From the NCBI RefSeq assembly GCF_000308675.1, contig NZ_BAGE01000057.1:62001-126000 (forward strand): a DNA stretch of 64,000 nt. The letters run 5' to 3'. Below are positions 38,277 through 51,245 of this stretch, piece by piece (positions within the stretch are counted from its first letter, which is position 1; the number at the start of each line of letters is the position of its first letter). The notes beneath the pieces are model-generated. The model searched no databases. It had not been told where the DNA came from and was given only the letters and a program-made list of their open reading frames with translations. This DNA comes from Nocardia paucivorans NBRC 100373. Lineage in GTDB: Bacteria; Actinomycetota; Actinomycetes; Mycobacteriales; Mycobacteriaceae. Made by a program: the position numbers and the translations under genes.

Positions 38277-38746
38277 TTCGCGAGCAACTCGTCCAGGGCT
38301 CGGTAGCTCTGCTCCAGGCCCTCGGCCATTCCCGAGCCGAGCATGCCGTCACGTTCGGCCGGAGTGTGGAATTGACTGACCGTGACCACTTTGGTTCGCC
38401 CGTCGCCGAGGTCGATGAAGGTCGCGCTCTCGATCGAGACATGGGCGGGCATACCGTCCCATTCGAAGGACTGCATGATCCGCTCCTGCGGCACGATCTC
38501 CCGGAAGCGCCCTTCGAAGCCATTGGTTTCGCCATCGGCGTGTTCGACGAAACGCCAGTGTCCGCCCTTGCGGAACTCCCACCGCTCGATATCGATCCGA
38601 TTGCCCCGACCCCACCACTGGGCCAGCTGTTCGATCCGGCTGTAGGCATTCCACACCCGCTCGCGAGAGGCGTTGAAGATCCGCTCGACCCGAATCTCCC
38701 GATCCCCTTCGGCGGTTACAGTGGCGTTGTTGACGGCTGTGGTCAT
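38273..38746 (-). CDS. AHSA1/SRPBCC-domain protein
   Basis: A 157-residue START-like fold protein (REIRVERIFNASRERVWNAY, then LAQWWG) of the AHSA1 family. It follows the ArsR gene with an ATGA overlap, the usual arrangement for this pair, in which the SRPBCC protein's ligand is mostly unknown. It may bind a hydrophobic ligand. Confidence 0.85.
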   Translation of the reverse strand: MTTAVNNATVTAEGDREIRVERIFNASRERVWNAYSRIEQLAQWWGRGNRIDIERWEFRKGGHWRFVEHADGETNGFEGRFREIVPQERIMQSFEWDGMPAHVSIESATFIDLGDGRTKVVTVSQFHTPAERDGMLGSGMAEGLEQSYRALDELLAN

Positions 38747-39075
38747 CTGTCCTGCTCCGTTCGTTCGAGGAATTCACCAAGACGGTCCATCCGGGCTTCC
38801 AGCATGCGCCGGTAGCTCTGCATCCAGGCCACCTCCCGTTCGAATACATCGGGTCCGATCCGGCAGTACCGGACCCGGCCCCGTTTCTCCGTGATCACCA
38901 TCCCCGCGTCCTCGAGTAGCCGGATGTGCTTCTTGATGCCGGTGAGGGTCATCGAGAAACTTTCCGCCAGCTCACTGACGGTGGCGGGGCCACGGCCGAG
39001 CCGCTCGAGGATGCCCCGCCTGGTGGGGTCCGCGAGCGCCCCGAAGGAGGCGTCCAAGAAATCATACTGAACCAT
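38743..39075 (-). CDS. ArsR-family regulator
   Basis: A 110-residue winged-helix regulator: FGALADPTRRGILERLGRGP, then SELAESFSMTLTGIKKHI and a wing EKRGRVRYCRI. No metal-binding Cys pair is present, so it is not a metal sensor. It is coupled to the downstream AHSA1 gene. Confidence 0.86.
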   Translation of the reverse strand: MVQYDFLDASFGALADPTRRGILERLGRGPATVSELAESFSMTLTGIKKHIRLLEDAGMVITEKRGRVRYCRIGPDVFEREVAWMQSYRRMLEARMDRLGEFLERTEQDR

Positions 39076-39156
39076 CTAGTTCAGTATTGGCACTCGCGAC
39101 GTCTCTGTCAAGCCGACCGAGCCGCCAGATTTCCGGAGGTAACCGATCCCTTGCCC

Positions 39157-39233
39157 TGGCGGCCTCGGCGAGAATCGAACCCGCGTGGTTCCGAGTGAGA
39201 GTCGGAGCGCCCATACCAGCAGAGCAACTGCGC
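39157..39233 (-). pseudogene. tRNA-Glu (CUC) remnant with a broken 5' half
   Basis: The minus strand reads a clean anticodon arm (TCCGA-CTCTCAC-TCGGA, anticodon CTC), T arm (GCGGG-TTCGATT-CTCGC), acceptor 3' strand CGAGGCC, discriminator G and encoded CCA. The 5' side does not fit: the D arm has a 19-base loop between GCGC and GCGC, and the 5' acceptor GGCCTCG is absent. A 3' half preserved this well with a foreign 5' side looks like an attachment-site copy or a decayed tRNA. Confidence 0.6.
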
Positions 39234-39369
39234 CGTGTGCGCAAAAGCGCGTCCCGCGATATGCCGACCGTAGGAGACGAGGGGCACGCGTCAGGACACG
39301 CCCGATTCTCGACGCCGAGCACGCCTGCTCATGCGCGGCACCGAAGATCCACTCGCACCGCTGCAGCGG

Positions 39370-40227
39370 TCACCGCTCGTAGACGGTATTGCTGAATCGA
39401 CCGAAATCGCGCGCCGTAATCCTCATCGGATACAACCCGTGACCCTCCATCGCCGGAAGCGCGGATGCCGACAAGGTGCCGGATGGCGGAACGAAGGCAC
39501 CGGAGAAATTATTGAGATCGGGCACCTCATAGTTACCCGCGCGGCCTCTGATCCGCACCTCACCGGCAGCACTCACCGTATCGCCCGGCCCGAGAACCAG
39601 CGCAGCGTGATTGAATCGCCGATCGTCGATACGCTCGGGAAGGATCGGCAGGGTTCCATCCGAGCGAACGACATAGATGAACAGATCGGAATCGGACTTC
39701 TCGATCATCCGGTCGAATTCGGGCGTTCCCGGCCGCGGGAGGTTCGCCAAATCATCGGACAAACCGGACTCTCGCAGCCGGGCACGAGTATTCGCCACCA
39801 TGTTGTCGTGATGCCTGTACACCTCTTGCAACGACCGCTTACCCGACAGGTAGGACTGCCACCAACTCGTGTGCAGCTCGTAATGCACCGGATCGGGTAA
39901 CTCCCGGAAGGGAGGCGGAACCACGATTTCGGAACGGCCCCCCGAAAGCTCGGCACGCGGACCGCTGCGCGCGAGCAGGTCCACCCCTTCCTGCTGCGCC
40001 TGTTGCATCCGGTGCAGTAGTTCACCGATCGGTTTGCTCGTGAGCTCCCGGAAAATCGCCTGATTGTTCGCGGCGAGGACGAGGAGATCATCGGTCAACC
40101 GATCGGCAAGTTGCTGTAGTCGAGCAGCAAGTCGTGCATACAAGTGACCGGACCATCTCCCACGTGCCCCATGTTCCGGCTCCAACAATACGAAGTCGAT
40201 ACCGCACACAGCGCCCGATCGGAGCAA
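39370..40227 (-). CDS. Unknown protein with a C-terminal 'NFSG' module
   Basis: Up to 285 residues. The N-terminal part is helical (LAARLQQLADRL, then LAANNQAIFRE). The middle carries PDPVHYELHTSWWQSYLSGK. The C-terminal module (about residues 181-275) shows LFIYVVRSDG, FNHAALVLG, AAGEVRI, then DLNNFSGAFVPPSGTLSASA. That is the same pattern as in the gene at 3589-4302 (FHHSSLVAG, AGTIRV, EITNFSGHYKP). I do not know the function. The start is uncertain (ATG at 40227; later TTG codons possible). It lies 105 bases downstream of rpoC, past the terminator. Confidence 0.62.
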   Translation of the reverse strand: MLRSGAVCGIDFVLLEPEHGARGRWSGHLYARLAARLQQLADRLTDDLLVLAANNQAIFRELTSKPIGELLHRMQQAQQEGVDLLARSGPRAELSGGRSEIVVPPPFRELPDPVHYELHTSWWQSYLSGKRSLQEVYRHHDNMVANTRARLRESGLSDDLANLPRPGTPEFDRMIEKSDSDLFIYVVRSDGTLPILPERIDDRRFNHAALVLGPGDTVSAAGEVRIRGRAGNYEVPDLNNFSGAFVPPSGTLSASALPAMEGHGLYPMRITARDFGRFSNTVYER

Positions 40228-40275
40228 AGGGCAGACCGGGCCACATCACCACCGCACAAACAGACCGCCGAATGC

Positions 40276-40313
40276 GATTCGGCCCCGCACCGAGAACGGT
40301 ACGGGGCCGAATC
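40276..40313. terminator. Strong hairpin terminator after rpoC
   Basis: GATTCGGCCCCGCACCG and CGGTACGGGGCCGAATC form a 17-bp stem with one mismatch and a four-base loop. It ends the rpoBC operon. Confidence 0.85.
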
Positions 40314-40331
40314 CTGCCTGCGATCAATACG

Positions 40332-43300
40332 TCAGCGGTAGTCGCTGAATCCGTAGTCGTCGAGCGGAACCGCGGCACCGGTGGTCTGACCGAAACCCTC
40401 CGGGCTGTAGTAGGTGTCGTCGTAGGACGGCACCGCGTACGCCGCGGCACGAGCCTCCTCGGTCGGCTGAACCTGGATATTGCGGTACCGGTTGATACCG
40501 GTACCGGCCGGGATCAACTTACCGATGATCACGTTCTCCTTGAGACCGATGAGCTTGTCGGAGCGGCAGTTGATGGCCGCATCCGTCAGGACTCGGGTGG
40601 TCTCCTGGAAGGACGCCGCCGACAGCCACGAATCGGTGGCCAGCGACGCCTTGGTGATACCCATCAGCACCGGGCGACCCGCGGCCGGCTCACCACCCTC
40701 GGCGACGACCCGACGGTTGGCCGCCTCGAACTCCGCCCGCTCGGTGAGCGAACCGGGCAGGAACTCGGTGGAGCCGGAGTCGATGATCGTCACGCGACGC
40801 AGCATCTGCCGGACGATGACCTCGATGTGCTTGTCGTGGATGGACACACCCTGGCTCCGGTAGACCTCCTGGACCTCGTGGACCAGGTGGATCTGCACCT
40901 GCCGGGGACCCATCACCCGCAGCACCTCGTGCGGGTCCGCCGCACCTTCCAGCAGCTGCTGGCCGACCTCGACGTGGTCGCCGTCGGACAGCAGACGCTC
41001 GGTGCCGTCGTCGTGCTTGAACACGCGCAGCCGCTGACGCTTGGACAGCTTGTCGTAGACCACTTCGTCACCACCGTCGTCCGGGATGATGGTGATCTTG
41101 TAGAAGCGGTCGTCGTCCTCCAGCCGCACTCGGCCCGAAACCTCGGCGATCGGCGCCTTGCCCTTGGGCACACGGGCCTCGAAGAGCTCCTGCACACGCG
41201 GCAGACCACCGGTGATGTCGTCACCGGCGACACCACCCTGGTGGAAGGTACGCATGGTCAGCTGGGTACCGGGCTCACCGATGGACTGGGCGGCGACGAT
41301 ACCGACGGCCTCACCGATATCCACCAGCTTGCCGGTCGCCATGGAGCGGCCGTAGCAGGTGGCGCAGACACCGGTGCCGGTGCCGCAGGTCAGCACGGAG
41401 CGGACCTTCACCTCGGTGATACCGGCCTCCAGCAGCGCCTCGATCGCCGGATCGCCCAGATCGGCGCCCTTGGCGACGATGACGTTGCCGTTCTCGTCGA
41501 GCGCGTCGGCGGCCAGCGTGCGGGCGTAGGCGGAGGTCTCCACGTGCGGATCACGGATGAGAGTGCCATCGGGCATCTTCTCCGCGATGTGCACCGTGAT
41601 ACCGCGCTCGGTACCGCAATCGTGCTCGCGCACGATGACATCCTGCGAAACGTCCACCAGACGACGGGTCAGGTAACCCGAGTCGGCGGTGCGCAGCGCG
41701 GTGTCGGCCAGACCCTTACGCGCACCGTGGGTGTTGATGAAGTACTCCAACACCGTCAGACCCTCACGGAAGGAGGACTTGATCGGCCGCGGGATGAACT
41801 CACCCTTCGGGTTGGTCACCAGACCCTTCATACCGGCCAGGGTTCGGGTCTGGGTGAAGTTACCGGTGGCGCCCGAGTCGACGATCGTGATGATCGGGTT
41901 GTCGGCCGGGTAGTGCGCCCGCAGCGCCTTACCGACCTCTTCGGTGGCCTCCTGCCAGATCTTGACCAGGGCGTTGTTGCGCTCGGTGTGGTCGAGCGCA
42001 CCACGCTGGTACTTCTTCTCGATCTGGTCGGACTGCGCCTCGTAGCGCTCCATGATCTCGGTCTTCTCCGGCGGAACCAGAACGTCCGACATGGAGACGG
42101 TGACCCCGGAGCGGGTGGCCCAGTAGAAGCCCGCGTCCTTGAGCTTGTCCACGGTCTGCGCGACCACGATCATCGGGTAGCGCTCGGCGAGATCGTTGAT
42201 GATCGTCGCCTGCCGCTTCTTCGGCATCTGCTCGTTGACGAACGGGTAGTCCCCGGGCAGCAGCTCGTTGAACAGCACCCGACCCAGCGTGGTCATGGTG
42301 GTCCAGGCATCGCCGGGACGCCAGCCGTTCGGGAACAGCTCCGCCTCGACATCCTTCGGCGGACGCTGGTCCTTCAACCGCACCTTGATCAGCGAACGCA
42401 CGGTCAGCTCACCACGGTCGACCGCCATCTGGGCCTCGGCGGGCGAGGAGTACACGCCCCGCTCGGGACCGTTCTCGTCGGCCGGCCGGTACTCGCCCTT
42501 GGCGCCTTCCTCGTGCCGGGTCAGGTAGTACAGACCGGTCACCATGTCCAGACGGGGCATGGCCAGCGGTCGACCCGATGCGGGCGAGAGGATGTTGTTC
42601 GACGACAGCATCAGGATGCGCGCCTCTGCCTGCGCCTCCGCCGACAGCGGCAGGTGCACGGCCATCTGGTCACCGTCGAAGTCGGCGTTGAACGCCTCAC
42701 ACACCAGCGGGTGCAACTGGATGGCCTTACCTTCCACCAGCTGCGGCTCGAAGGCCTGGATGCCCAGACGGTGCAGGGTGGGCGCACGGTTGAGCAGCAC
42801 CGGGTGTTCGGCGATGACCTCTTCGAGGACATCCCACACCTGCGGCCGCTGCCGCTCCACCATCCGCTTGGCGGACTTGATGTTCTGCGCGTGGTTCAGA
42901 TCGACCAGGCGCTTCATCACGAACGGCTTGAACAGCTCCAGCGCCATCAGCTTGGGCAGACCACACTGGTGCAGTTTCAGCTGCGGACCGACGACGATAA
43001 CCGAACGGCCGGAGTAGTCGACGCGCTTACCGAGCAGGTTCTGCCGGAACCGGCCCTGCTTACCCTTGAGCAGATCCGACAGCGACTTCAGCGGGCGGTT
43101 ACCCGGCCCGGTGACCGGACGACCGCGGCGGCCGTTGTCGAACAGGGCGTCCACGGACTCCTGCAGCATCCGCTTCTCGTTGTTGACGATGATCTCGGGG
43201 GCGCCGAGGTCGATCAGTCGCTTGAGGCGGTTGTTGCGGTTGATGACACGCCGATACAGGTCGTTCAGGTCGGAGGTGGCGAAACGGCCACCGTCGAGCT

Positions 43301-44285
43301 GCACCATCGGGCGCAGCTCCGGCGGAATCACCGGAACGGCGTCGAGCACCATGCCCATGGGCGAGTTGTTGTTCGCCTGGAACGCCGCGACGACCTTGAG
43401 CCGCTTGAGCGCGCGCAGCTTCTTCTGGCCCTTACCGGTGCGGATGGTTTCCCGCAGCGCCTCGGCCTCGGCGTCGATGTCGAAGTTCTCCATCAGCTTC
43501 TGGATGGACTCCGCGCCCATCGCGCCGGTGAAGTACTCGCCGTAACGGTCCTGCAGCTCGCGGTAGAGCACCTCGTCCACGATCAGCTGCTTGGGCGCGA
43601 GCTTGACGAAGGTGTTCCAGATCTCATCGAGCCGGTCCAGCTCACGCTGGGCGCGGTCGCGGATCTGCTTCATCTCGCGCTCGCCACCGTCCTTGACCTT
43701 GCGGCGCACATCGGACTTGGCGCCCTCGGCCTCCAGCTCGGCCAGGTCGGCCTCCAGCTTCTGGGCGCGGGCCTCGAGGTCGGCATCGCGCTGATCGGCG
43801 ACGGCCTTCTTCTCGACCTCCATCTCCGCCTCGAGGGTGGACAGCTCGTTGTGCCGCATCTCCTCGTCGACGCTGGTGATGACGTAGGCGGCGAAGTAGA
43901 TGATCTTCTCCAGATCCTTCGGCGCCAGGTCGAGCAGGTAGCCGAGCCGGCTCGGCACGCCCTTGAAGTACCAGATGTGGGTGACCGGGGCGGCAAGTTC
44001 GATATGCCCCATCCGCTCACGCCGCACCTTGGCGCGGGTCACCTCGACACCACACCGCTCACAGATGATGCCCTTGAAGCGGACACGCTTGTACTTACCG
44101 CAGTAGCACTCCCAGTCCCGGGTGGGACCGAAGATCTTCTCGCAGAACAGGCCGTCCTTCTCCGGCTTGAGCGTGCGGTAGTTGATGGTCTCCGGTTTCT
44201 TCACCTCGCCGTAGGACCACTGGCGAATGTCGTCGGCGGTGGCCAGACCGATCCGGAGTTCATCGAAGAAGTTGACGTCTAGCAC
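40332..44285 (-). CDS. rpoC: RNA polymerase beta' subunit
   Basis: A 1317-residue catalytic subunit. The N-terminal zinc site is CYCGKYKRVRFKGIICERCG. The active-site aspartates are in NADFDGDQMAVHLP. The bridge-helix and trigger-loop regions and the mycobacterial-type C-terminus are present. The GTG at 44285 (MLDVNFFDELRIG) is fixed by homology with mycobacteria. 106 bases separate it from rpoB. Confidence 0.98.
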   Translation of the reverse strand: MLDVNFFDELRIGLATADDIRQWSYGEVKKPETINYRTLKPEKDGLFCEKIFGPTRDWECYCGKYKRVRFKGIICERCGVEVTRAKVRRERMGHIELAAPVTHIWYFKGVPSRLGYLLDLAPKDLEKIIYFAAYVITSVDEEMRHNELSTLEAEMEVEKKAVADQRDADLEARAQKLEADLAELEAEGAKSDVRRKVKDGGEREMKQIRDRAQRELDRLDEIWNTFVKLAPKQLIVDEVLYRELQDRYGEYFTGAMGAESIQKLMENFDIDAEAEALRETIRTGKGQKKLRALKRLKVVAAFQANNNSPMGMVLDAVPVIPPELRPMVQLDGGRFATSDLNDLYRRVINRNNRLKRLIDLGAPEIIVNNEKRMLQESVDALFDNGRRGRPVTGPGNRPLKSLSDLLKGKQGRFRQNLLGKRVDYSGRSVIVVGPQLKLHQCGLPKLMALELFKPFVMKRLVDLNHAQNIKSAKRMVERQRPQVWDVLEEVIAEHPVLLNRAPTLHRLGIQAFEPQLVEGKAIQLHPLVCEAFNADFDGDQMAVHLPLSAEAQAEARILMLSSNNILSPASGRPLAMPRLDMVTGLYYLTRHEEGAKGEYRPADENGPERGVYSSPAEAQMAVDRGELTVRSLIKVRLKDQRPPKDVEAELFPNGWRPGDAWTTMTTLGRVLFNELLPGDYPFVNEQMPKKRQATIINDLAERYPMIVVAQTVDKLKDAGFYWATRSGVTVSMSDVLVPPEKTEIMERYEAQSDQIEKKYQRGALDHTERNNALVKIWQEATEEVGKALRAHYPADNPIITIVDSGATGNFTQTRTLAGMKGLVTNPKGEFIPRPIKSSFREGLTVLEYFINTHGARKGLADTALRTADSGYLTRRLVDVSQDVIVREHDCGTERGITVHIAEKMPDGTLIRDPHVETSAYARTLAADALDENGNVIVAKGADLGDPAIEALLEAGITEVKVRSVLTCGTGTGVCATCYGRSMATGKLVDIGEAVGIVAAQSIGEPGTQLTMRTFHQGGVAGDDITGGLPRVQELFEARVPKGKAPIAEVSGRVRLEDDDRFYKITIIPDDGGDEVVYDKLSKRQRLRVFKHDDGTERLLSDGDHVEVGQQLLEGAADPHEVLRVMGPRQVQIHLVHEVQEVYRSQGVSIHDKHIEVIVRQMLRRVTIIDSGSTEFLPGSLTERAEFEAANRRVVAEGGEPAAGRPVLMGITKASLATDSWLSAASFQETTRVLTDAAINCRSDKLIGLKENVIIGKLIPAGTGINRYRNIQVQPTEEARAAAYAVPSYDDTYYSPEGFGQTTGAAVPLDDYGFSDYR

Positions 44286-44391
44286 GTAACTTCCTTTCCC
44301 CTGTGCGGGTCGAATACGAGCAAAAGTTCTCTAGTTGTCGAGCACGACGGCCGGATACCGATCCTTGCGGTCACGGCATCCGGCCCTCGCC

Positions 44392-47883
<3,492 letters not shown>

Positions 47884-48508
47884 GATGCGTCCTTCCAGCA
47901 CCTCACGCGTGTCGCGTGGCGGTTCGCGACCGTCGCTTGTCTGCTACATGGTTGTTGAGATTCTCGCTGGTTACACCCCGAACGAGACTCGAGCAGCCAA
48001 CAACGGAAGTAACACCGGAAGGTGAACTTACGTGTGCAAATCGAGGTATGGACAGGAGGCAGCCAGCGCAACGTCCAAACCTACACCTACCTACACGGAG
48101 GTGTCAAAGTACCACCGGCGCGGAATCCTCCACGGCCGGCACGCCGGGCAGGCCCTTCGCTGGCTGCGTCGGAGCCGGCCACATCACACCTCGGTCGCCG
48201 ATATCCATCGGTAGCGATCCACGCGATGACCGTCGGTGCCTCGACGACGACCACCATTGCTCCCAATAGCGTGACTGGTCCGGCGAAGCTCGTCAAGTGG
48301 CCACTCCTACCTGGGGCCGGCCAGATCTCCTGCCGCACTACAAGATCACCTTTTCGACCCGGAACGATCGCGCCGACCCGGCCGACGGATGGGCCGCGCC
48401 GGGAGGGGTCACAACGCACAGGGCGGGCCGGGGATACCGACGCGCCCTGTGCGACTCGAGGACCTGCGGCCGGCCTTACGGACGGACCACGCCTCACAGT
48501 GGTGCAAA
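47884..48508. other. rpoB promoter and leader region
   Basis: About 620 bases with no gene. It should contain the rpoBC promoters. A TTGACG-like -35 lies at 48291-48296 on the minus strand, but I could not fix a convincing -10. CCTACACCTACCTACACGG (48078-48096) contains short CCTACAC repeats. Confidence 0.45.
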
Positions 48509-49576
48509 TCACATAGTGGGAGAGATCCGCTCGGTCGGCGGGTCGTACGACACTCCCTTGTCGAGAGCGGAGTTGTAGGCCATCACCTGGGTGTCGTCGT
48601 TCTCTTCGAGCGATTCCTGAATCGCCGCCTGCGCCGCGGGGGGCAGGGTGTGCATGATCTGGCGGACCCGTTCCTTGCGCCGCTGTACCGCCTGCCGCAC
48701 CGGCATACCCGGGGTGGCTCGCATCTGCGGGATGATGCCCTCGATCTCCTCGGCACCGCCGTGGTGATGACCGGCATCGACGAGCGCCTGCTCGCGCGCC
48801 ATCTGCGCCTCGTCCTTCTCCTCGGACATACCGATCGGACCGATCATGCGACCGTTGAGGAACTGCTTGACCACCGGCTCGTCACTGGTCAGCAGCACCT
48901 CGCGGGGACCGAACATCACCAGCTGGCGGCGGAACAGCATGCCGATGTTGTCGGGGACCGTACGGGCCAGGTTGATGTTGTGCGTCACGATCAGGATCGT
49001 GGCGTCGATCTGGGCATTGATATCGATCAGCAGCTGGCTCAGATACGTGGTGCGCACCGGGTCCAATCCGGAGTCCGGCTCGTCGACCAGGATGATCTGC
49101 GGATCCAACACCAGAGCGCGGGCCAGGCCGGCACGTTTGCGCATACCACCGGAGATCTCACCGGGCAGCTTGTTCTCGGCCCCGAGCAGACCGGTCAGCT
49201 CCAGCTTCTCCATGACGATCTTGCGAATTTCGCTCTCCGACTTCTTCGTGTGCTCACGAAGCGGGAATGCCACATTGTCGAAGAGGTTCATCGAACCGAA
49301 CAGCGCGCCGTCCTGGAACAGCACGCCGAAAAGTTTTCGGATCTCGTACAGCTCCTTGTTGGAGCAGGTGGTGATATCGGTGTCGCCGATATAGATGGAA
49401 CCGCGTTCCGGACGCAGCAGACCGATCAACGACTTCAGGAATACGGATTTACCGGTACCGGAGGGACCGAGCAGCGCGCTCACCTCACCGGCCGGCAGAG
49501 TAAGGGAAACGTCCTGCCAAATCCGCTGTGAACCGAACGATTTGGTTACACCCTCGGTCCTGACCTCGACGCCCAC
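48509..49576 (-). CDS. mkl: ABC ATPase of the Mkl/MceG type
   Basis: A 355-residue ATPase that powers Mce lipid importers. Walker A is GPSGTGKS, the Q-loop is FGVLFQDGALFGS, the signature is ISGGMRKRAGLARA, Walker B is IILVDEPDSGLDPV and the H-loop is IVTHN. The long C-terminal extension (from about residue 245) is the MceG type, as in M. tuberculosis Mkl (Rv0655). The GTG at 49576 has GGAGG six bases before. It lies between rplL and rpoB, as in related genomes. Confidence 0.9.
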   Translation of the reverse strand: MGVEVRTEGVTKSFGSQRIWQDVSLTLPAGEVSALLGPSGTGKSVFLKSLIGLLRPERGSIYIGDTDITTCSNKELYEIRKLFGVLFQDGALFGSMNLFDNVAFPLREHTKKSESEIRKIVMEKLELTGLLGAENKLPGEISGGMRKRAGLARALVLDPQIILVDEPDSGLDPVRTTYLSQLLIDINAQIDATILIVTHNINLARTVPDNIGMLFRRQLVMFGPREVLLTSDEPVVKQFLNGRMIGPIGMSEEKDEAQMAREQALVDAGHHHGGAEEIEGIIPQMRATPGMPVRQAVQRRKERVRQIMHTLPPAAQAAIQESLEENDDTQVMAYNSALDKGVSYDPPTERISPTM

Positions 49577-49783
49577 GCCAACCTCCACAATTCTCAGCGA
49601 GCAGCCCACCCGCGAATACACACACGCCGATAGTGGTGCGTCACGTCACAGTGGGTTCGGCCACTGTATCGCATGGAGACCACCCACGTACATCTCCATC
49701 CGACCGAATGGTAAGCATGGTTTTCGGCCGAAAAGCGATCCGAATCACCCTCTTCGCCGATCGACTCGCCACCGTGACCAAAG

Positions 49784-49815
49784 AAAATGGGCGGCCCCGC
49801 AGAGCCGCCCATTTT
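49784..49815. terminator. Bidirectional terminator after rplL
   Basis: AAAATGGGCGGC and GCCGCCCATTTT form a 12-bp stem with an eight-base loop and flanking A and T runs. It ends the rplJL message. Confidence 0.9.
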
Positions 49816-49833
49816 CGATGAATTCGGTCGTAA

Positions 49834-50220
49834 TTATTTGACCGTAACCTTGGCGCCGGCGCCTTCCAGCTTCTCCTTGGCAGCGTCGGCGGCCTCCTTG
49901 GCGACCTTCTCCAGGATCGGCTTCGGAGCACCCTCGACGAGGTCCTTGGCCTCCTTCAGGCCCAGGCCGGAGACGATCTCGCGGACCACCTTGATGACCT
50001 GGATCTTCTTGTCGCCGGCAGCCTCGAGGATGACGTCGAACTCGTCCTGCTCCTCGGCGGCGGCGGCCTCGCCACCGGCCGCGGGGACACCGGCGGCCGC
50101 GACGGCGACCGGAGCGGCAGCGGTGACCTCGAACTTCTCCTCGAACTTCTTCACGAAGTCGGCGAGCTCGAGCAGGGTCATGTTGCCGAAGGTTTCGAGC
50201 AGCTCGTCAACGTTGGCCAT
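49834..50220 (-). CDS. rplL: 50S ribosomal protein L7/L12
   Basis: A 128-residue stalk protein. The N-terminal dimer domain (VDELLETFGNMTLLELADFV) is joined by an Ala/Glu-rich hinge to the C-terminal domain (FDVILEAAGDKKIQVIKVVR). It recruits elongation factors. The ATG at 50220 is fixed by homology. It follows rplJ by 66 bases. Confidence 0.98.
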   Translation of the reverse strand: MANVDELLETFGNMTLLELADFVKKFEEKFEVTAAAPVAVAAAGVPAAGGEAAAAEEQDEFDVILEAAGDKKIQVIKVVREIVSGLGLKEAKDLVEGAPKPILEKVAKEAADAAKEKLEGAGAKVTVK

Positions 50221-50286
50221 TGGTATTTCCTTTCGGTCGTTTCTGTGCAAGCGCGGTGGACACCACGCCGCGGGTAGGGATGCGGA

Positions 50287-50826
50287 TCACTCCGCGGCGT
50301 CGGCCCCGCCTTCGGCCTGCTTCTTCTCCTGCAGCGCGGCGGCCAGGCGGGCCACCTGCGAGGCGGGAGCGTTGAACAGACCCGCGGCCTTGGCCAGGTT
50401 GCCCTTCATGGCACCGGCCAGCTTGGCCAGCAGCACCTCGCGGGAATCCAGGTCGGCGATCCGCTCGACCTCGGCCACGGACAGCGGCGCGCCGTCCATG
50501 TAGCCGCCCTTGATCACGAGCTGCTTGTTCTCCTTGGCGAAGGTCTTGAGCGCCTTGGCGGCATTGACCGGTTCGCCTTCGATGAACGTGATCGCGGTGG
50601 GCCCAACGAACAGATCGTCCAGGCCTTCCACGCCCGCTTCGGCCGCAGCACGCTTCACCAGGGTGTTCTTGGCGACGGAGTACGTGGCCTCGGCACCGAG
50701 CTCACGGCGCAGCCGGGTGAGATCACCCACGGACAGGCCACGGTATTCCGTGACGACGGTGGCCGTCGAGCTCTTGAACTTCTCGACGATCTCCGCGACC
50801 GCGGCGACCTTTTCGGGTTTCGCCAT
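50287..50826 (-). CDS. rplJ: 50S ribosomal protein L10
   Basis: A 179-residue stalk-base protein. MAKPEKVAAVAEIVEKFKSS, EYRGLSVGDLTRLRRELG and the helical C-terminus that holds L12 dimers are all typical. In bacteria it represses its own message through the leader; a hairpin with a U-rich tail lies 66-95 bases upstream. Confidence 0.97.
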   Translation of the reverse strand: MAKPEKVAAVAEIVEKFKSSTATVVTEYRGLSVGDLTRLRRELGAEATYSVAKNTLVKRAAAEAGVEGLDDLFVGPTAITFIEGEPVNAAKALKTFAKENKQLVIKGGYMDGAPLSVAEVERIADLDSREVLLAKLAGAMKGNLAKAAGLFNAPASQVARLAAALQEKKQAEGGADAAE

Positions 50827-51245
50827 ACTTCGCCTCCTCTCTGATGGTCGGTTCGGGTGCACTACCGATCAGAGGGCCGGCAAAAGAACAAGCGCCCCGA
50901 ACGCAGAGCGTCCCGGGGCGCACAGGAAACACCGAATCATGACGAAAAAGCCATGCTATGGAGTCCCAGCCTCGGTTCTCCCTGCGTGGGCCGCCGGCAC
51001 TTTCGCCGGACCTTCGACCGACCCCATACGGAATCAGCGACCAACGGTCTTCGGTAGAACGGATTGGGTAGCGGTCGAACACGTCGACAGCCATCGCCCA
51101 GAGTACCGCGACACCATCCCATCTGCCAAAACGGGGTGGTTCAACAGGTGGTTCCAGCCCTCGATTCCACCCGGCCGCGGGGGCGCGCTCCGAGTATTCG
51201 CTCCGAGTATTCAGGCCCCGAACGACCGTTCCTCCGGTACCTCGA
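50827..51245. other. rplJ leader and upstream region
   Basis: No gene seen. It holds the L10 leader, with the hairpin at 50892-50921, and probably the rplJL promoter. Confidence 0.5.
50892..50921 (-). promoter_or_regulatory. L10 leader hairpin
   Basis: GCGCCCCG pairs with CGGGGCGC around a 14-base loop, and on the minus strand it is followed by CTTGTTCTTTTG. This is the position of the L10 leader; the structure could act as an attenuator. Confidence 0.5.

Noticed and set aside
40134..44282. 1382-codon plus-strand open frame across rpoC
   Set aside because: Antisense shadow of rpoC; composition is Val/Leu/His/Asp-rich as expected from reversed GC-rich coding sequence.
48291..48296. TTGACG as the rpoB -35 box
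   Set aside because: No convincing -10 hexamer at 16-19 bases, so I do not list a promoter.
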